Made by a program: the position numbers and the translations under genes. This document shows, one piece after another, positions 60,637-64,000 of a stretch of 64,000 nucleotides of DNA. Positions within the stretch are counted from its first letter, which is position 1. Each line of letters begins with the position of its first letter. Source of the DNA: Streptomyces coeruleorubidus. Lineage in GTDB: Bacteria > Actinomycetota > Actinomycetes > Streptomycetales > Streptomycetaceae. Under the pieces are notes generated by a model, which worked only from the letters and a program-made list of their open reading frames with translations, was not told the origin of the DNA and did no database searches. The stretch lies in the NCBI RefSeq assembly GCF_028885415.1, contig NZ_CP118527.1:1054001-1118000 (forward strand). The letters are read 5' to 3'.

Positions 60637-61629
60637 TCAGGCGAGGCGCACGCGCGGGTCGACGAGGCCGTACACCAGGTCGACGACCACGTTGGCGAGG
60701 ACGACGAACGTCGCGGCGAAGAGCGTGGTGCCGAGGATGACGGGCAGGTCGGAGTTCTGGACGGAGTCGACCGCGAGCTTGCCGATGCCGTTGATGCCGA
60801 ACACCGACTCGGTGATGACCGCGGAGCCGCCGATCAGGGAGCCGACGTCCATGCCGAAGATGGTGATGATCGGGGTGATGGCGGCCCGCAGTCCGTGCTT
60901 GAGGACGACGGCGGCGGCCGGCAGGCCCTTGGCGCGGGCGGTGCGCATGTAGTCCTCGGCGAAGACCTCCAGCATGGAGGAGCGGGTGAGCCGGGTGTAC
61001 ATCGCGAGGTAGACGATGACCAGGGTGGTCCAGGGCAGGATCAGGCCGTTGAACCAGGCGGCCGGGTCCTCGGTGATGGAGGTGTAGCCGGAGGTCGGCA
61101 GGATCTGGAACTTGTCGACGAAGAGGTACAGCAGGAGCAGACCGATGAAGTAGATCTGCACCGACACGCCGAACAGGGCCAGTCCCACCGCCGCCTTGTC
61201 GGCGGCCCTGCCCCTGCGGACGGCGGCCAGGGTGCCGAGGCCGACGCCCAGGACGAGGAAGGCCACCGCGGCACCGAGACCGAGGGAGAGGTCGGCCGGG
61301 AAGTCCTGGAGCAGGGTGGTCAGGACGGGGGTGTCGGTCTGGAAGGAGATGCCGAGGCAGGGCGCGCCGCAGTGGATGCGCACGCTCTGGTCGCCGTAGT
61401 CACGGCCGACGAACAGCCCCTTGAAGAACTCCCAGAACTGCGTGAGGTGGCTCTGGTCCAGGCCCAGCGCGTGCTTGATCTCCGCGAGGCGGGAGGGCGA
61501 GCAGGTCTTTCCGCAGGCCAGGAGTGCGGGGTTGGACGGCAGTGCGAAGAAGATGAAGAAGGTGATCACTGTGATCACCAGCATGATCGCGGCCGCTGCC
61601 AGCAGGCGTCTGATGAGGTAACGAAACAT
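60637..61629 (-). CDS. dppB: Oligo/dipeptide ABC transporter permease (DppB/OppB-like)
   Basis: The 330-residue permease starts [20 protein letters not shown], the DppB N-terminus. It has six membrane helices and the EAA-like loop [24 protein letters not shown]. An outside loop between helices 1 and 2 carries four Cys (ACGKTCSP and IHCGAPCLG), which may form disulfides and are unusual for the family. It is 77 bases after the binding-protein gene. Confidence 0.88.
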   Translation of the reverse strand: MFRYLIRRLLAAAAIMLVITVITFFIFFALPSNPALLACGKTCSPSRLAEIKHALGLDQSHLTQFWEFFKGLFVGRDYGDQSVRIHCGAPCLGISFQTDTPVLTTLLQDFPADLSLGLGAAVAFLVLGVGLGTLAAVRRGRAADKAAVGLALFGVSVQIYFIGLLLLYLFVDKFQILPTSGYTSITEDPAAWFNGLILPWTTLVIVYLAMYTRLTRSSMLEVFAEDYMRTARAKGLPAAAVVLKHGLRAAITPIITIFGMDVGSLIGGSAVITESVFGINGIGKLAVDSVQNSDLPVILGTTLFAATFVVLANVVVDLVYGLVDPRVRLA

Positions 61630-61706
61630 GGGGTGCCGGGACCTGACGTGAGTGGGGTACCGCCCGCCGGCGGCCGGAGCCGCCGGCGGGATTCAGGAGG
61701 GGTGCG

Positions 61707-63383
61707 TCAGTGCGTGACGTAGGCGTGCACCAGGCTGGGCTCGCCCATGATCGTGTCGTTGATGACACCACCGACCTTGGAGCCACCCACATCGGTCATG
61801 TTCATGTACATCAACGGGACCACGGCGGCTTCCTTCATGATCTGCTCGTCCAGGTCACCGTAGGCGGCGTTGCGCTGGGTGATGCTGGTCATCTTGCCGA
61901 CCTTGTCGATCTGCGCGTTGATCTTCGGGTCGTTCAGGTAGGACAGGTCCTGGTTGGACTGCGGAAGGTTCTTGATCTGCCGTCCGTCGAAGAGGGTGGG
62001 CAGCACGGTGGAGGCGTTCGGCCAGTCCGCGACCCAGTCGCCCCAGGTCAGGTCGTACTGGTTCTTCACGTTGTTGACGATGCTGAAGTAGTTGTTCTTG
62101 TCGAGGGGGGAGATGTTCACGGTGATGCCGATCTTCGCGAGCGCGGTCTTCACGGCGTCCGCGAAGTGCTCCTGCGTGGGGATGTTCTCCACCGCCAGCG
62201 ACATGGTGAGCTTCGGGTTGCCGCCCTGCTTCATCAGGGCCTTGGCCTTGGTGACGTCACCGGCGGGGTTGCTGCCGTAGAGGTTGAAGTCCTTGTGGCC
62301 GTTGATGCCCGGGGCCAGCATCGTGGTCGCGTAGTCGCCGTAGACCGCACCGCCGAACGCGCCACGGACGGTGGTCTTGTCGACGGCGTACTCGATCGCC
62401 TGGCGGACCTTGATGTTCTTGACCCGACCCGTGTTGATCGCCATGTAGTTGATGCCCGGAGCCGCCATCTTGTAGAAGCGCGACTTCAGCGACGGGTTGT
62501 TGGCGAACGACGTCAGGTCGGAACCGGCGAGCGGGGTCTGCGTGATCGCGCTCTGGGCCGTGCCGGCGTCGGACTTGATCTGCTGGTCGATCGCGGACTG
62601 GTCCTGCCCGAACTTCGCGTCGATCTCGTCGAGGTTCTGCTGGCGGATCGGGTCGGTCGACTGGCTCCAGTACTTGTTCTTGACGAAGACCAGTTCCTTG
62701 TTCTTGTTGTACGACTTGATCATGTAGGGCCCGTCGGACCAGACGTGCAAGTCGTACGTGGCGCCCGTGTCGTGGGCCTTGGGCACCGCCGACCATCCGG
62801 TCATCGTCGTCGTCTCGTTGAAGTCGGCGACCGGCTGGTTGAGCTGGAAGACGATCGTGTACTTGTCCGGCGTCCGGATCGAGTCCAGCTGCTTTCCCTT
62901 GTAGGGGCCCTTGTACGAGGAGCCGCCGACCAGCCACTGACTGGCGTACGGCGGACCGCCGTTGATGTCCGGGGAGAAGGTGCGCTCGACGCCGTACTTG
63001 ACGTCCTGTGCGGTGACCTCCGTGCCGTCCTGCCACTTGACGCCGTGGCGCAGGTGGAAGGTCCACTGTGTGGCGCCCTTGGCGGGCGTTCCCGTGTCGG
63101 TGGCCAGGTCGCCGACCAGCTTGGGCTTGGCCCCCGTCTCGTCCCATCCGGTGAGGGTGCGGACGAGCTCGTAGTCCATGCTCGAACCCTCGGTGGTGTA
63201 CGTCCGCTGAGGGTCGATGTGGTTGTAGTCCGCGTCGTTGAGGATCGTCAGCGTGCCGCCCTTCGACGGGGAACCGCTGGCGCTGTTGCCGGAGGACCCT
63301 CCGCATGCGGTGGCTCCGAGGGCGATCACGACAGCGGTTGCCGTGAGAGCGACCGTGCGCGATCTGCGCGTGCTGCGCGTCAT
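61707..63383 (-). CDS. dppA: Oligo/dipeptide ABC transporter substrate-binding lipoprotein (family 5, DppA/OppA-like)
   Basis: A 558-residue lipoprotein with lipobox GATAC (Cys27) and a Ser/Gly linker. Family 5 solute-binding features include GTLTILNDADYNHIDPQ, FHLRHGVKWQDGTEVTAQDVKYGVERTF (readable as GVKWQDGTEVTAQDV), VRQAIEYAVDKTTVRG and AWTWGDWVADWP-like WGDWVADWPN. It captures peptides outside the membrane. GGAG lies nine bases before ATG 63383. It lies between the two permease genes on the same strand; the partial one at the right edge is first. Confidence 0.9.
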   Translation of the reverse strand: MTRSTRRSRTVALTATAVVIALGATACGGSSGNSASGSPSKGGTLTILNDADYNHIDPQRTYTTEGSSMDYELVRTLTGWDETGAKPKLVGDLATDTGTPAKGATQWTFHLRHGVKWQDGTEVTAQDVKYGVERTFSPDINGGPPYASQWLVGGSSYKGPYKGKQLDSIRTPDKYTIVFQLNQPVADFNETTTMTGWSAVPKAHDTGATYDLHVWSDGPYMIKSYNKNKELVFVKNKYWSQSTDPIRQQNLDEIDAKFGQDQSAIDQQIKSDAGTAQSAITQTPLAGSDLTSFANNPSLKSRFYKMAAPGINYMAINTGRVKNIKVRQAIEYAVDKTTVRGAFGGAVYGDYATTMLAPGINGHKDFNLYGSNPAGDVTKAKALMKQGGNPKLTMSLAVENIPTQEHFADAVKTALAKIGITVNISPLDKNNYFSIVNNVKNQYDLTWGDWVADWPNASTVLPTLFDGRQIKNLPQSNQDLSYLNDPKINAQIDKVGKMTSITQRNAAYGDLDEQIMKEAAVVPLMYMNMTDVGGSKVGGVINDTIMGEPSLVHAYVTH

Positions 63384-63460
63384 TGAGGAAACTCCGTTTC
63401 TTGCTACGGGCTCGGCGGTCGTTCGTGGGACCGCCGGGCCGACACTCGGGGGGTGGCTTG

Positions 63461-64000
63461 TCAGCCGCGCCGGGCGCGGGGATCCAGGGCGTCCCGGACG
63501 CCGTCCCCGAGGAGGTTGAGCGCCAGGACCAGCAGGAAGAGCAGGACGCCGGGTACGAAGAGGTACATCGGGTCCTGGAGGAAGAACTGGGAGGCGTCGG
63601 ACAGCAGGGCTCCCCAGTCGGGGTTGGGCGGGATGACGCCGACGCCCAGGTACGACAGGGCCGCCTCGGTGGTGATGTTCTGCGGGACGGCGAGAGCGAA
63701 GGAGATCAGGATCGGCGCCCACAGGTTGGGCAGCAGCTGCCGGAAGAGGATGTGCCGCCGGCCGGCGCTCATCAGCCGCGCGGCGTCGACGAACTCCCGC
63801 TCGCGCAGGGACAGCACCTGTCCGCGCACCAGACGGGCGGTGTACGCCCAGGCGAAGACGGCGATGTTGAGGACCAGGACGAGCAGCCGGAGGTTCTCGT
63901 CGGTGCCGCCGTGGGTGTTGGTCTGCAGCGCGTTCTGGATCACCGGGGTGAGCGCGATGATGAACAGCAGTTGCGGGAACGCCAGCATCACGTCCATGAC
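63461..64000 (-). CDS. dppC: Oligo/dipeptide ABC transporter permease (DppC/OppC-like), 5' end outside window
   Basis: The frame is open through the right edge, so the N-terminus is missing; about 180 residues are present. They include the inner-membrane EAA loop (REREFVDAARLMSAGRRHILFRQLLPN), then WAPILISFALAVPQNITTEAALSYLGVGV and a C-terminal LLGDGVRDALDPR, the DppC/OppC ending. It is first of the visible five transporter genes, 77 bases before dppA. Confidence 0.88.
   Translation of the reverse strand, partial: VMDVMLAFPQLLFIIALTPVIQNALQTNTHGGTDENLRLLVLVLNIAVFAWAYTARLVRGQVLSLREREFVDAARLMSAGRRHILFRQLLPNLWAPILISFALAVPQNITTEAALSYLGVGVIPPNPDWGALLSDASQFFLQDPMYLFVPGVLLFLLVLALNLLGDGVRDALDPRARRG

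Overview
The window is high-GC actinobacterial DNA, almost certainly a Streptomyces chromosome. Signs of this are GTG/TTG starts with strong Shine-Dalgarno sites, several probable leaderless genes, CBM2-tailed secreted glycosidases, a class F-type sortase, Spo0M, DUF3040, mycothiol-type and deazaflavin-type enzymes, and many LacI/TetR/MarR regulators. It looks like accessory-rich chromosome arm. There is one insertion sequence and no rRNA, tRNA, CRISPR array or biosynthetic gene cluster that I can see. The left edge cuts a CBM2 protein and the right edge cuts a dipeptide-type permease.

Region by region. (1) 1-3.4 kb: plant cell-wall degradation (CBM2 remnant, GH5 mannanase-like enzyme with FnIII and CBM2) and a membrane acyltransferase. 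(2) 3.4-12.5 kb: a complete carbohydrate locus with a GH36 alpha-galactosidase divergent from a LacI repressor, then a sugar ABC importer (lipoprotein plus two permeases) and a large secreted clan GH-A enzyme with two CBM6/35-like modules, closed by a 17-bp-stem terminator. Two copies of one palindrome lie between the divergent genes, one of them over the repressor's start codon. (3) 12.5-16.2 kb: an envelope/stress module of Spo0M, an M56 metalloprotease with a glycine/arginine-rich insertion, its BlaI partner, a divergent membrane protein and a TatA paralogue. The BlaI divergon and the Spo0M promoter carry the same TTCTACA-N4-TGTAGA operator. (4) 16.2-20 kb: HtpG, a class F-like sortase, and a histidine-rich repetitive surface protein with three copies of a PRGG(V/M)HTGGGAL motif. 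(5) 20-23 kb: small conserved proteins, a gene-poor stretch and a CPA2 cation/proton antiporter.

(6) 23.1-31.1 kb: a second sugar locus (sugar isomerase, MFS transporter, large GH106-like glycosidase, LacI regulator). Three AAAAACGTT sites sit at its control regions. (7) 31.2-35.7 kb: exported beta-carbonic anhydrase, a frameshifted FMN-binding protein gene, an SHS-type MFS transporter and an IS630-family element inserted just upstream of that transporter. (8) 35.3-45.1 kb: MerR/methyltransferase divergon with a SoxR-like box, ThuA and Gfo/Idh/MocA pair, GCS2 ligase, MFS exporter, SDR, DinB-like protein, and a MarR/DHA2 efflux divergon. (9) 45.3-50.2 kb: a branched-chain amino-acid type ABC importer whose binding protein is encoded convergently to the other four genes. 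(10) 50.3-57.6 kb: methyltransferase, a two-component system, a TetR/deazaflavin-oxidoreductase divergon holding a remarkable 19-bp-period operator array, a geranylgeranyl-reductase-like enzyme and an M20 dipeptidase. (11) 57.6-64 kb: an MBL-fold hydrolase and an oligopeptide/dipeptide ABC transporter operon running off the right edge.

All product names come from reading translations, motifs and gene context by eye; no database search was run.
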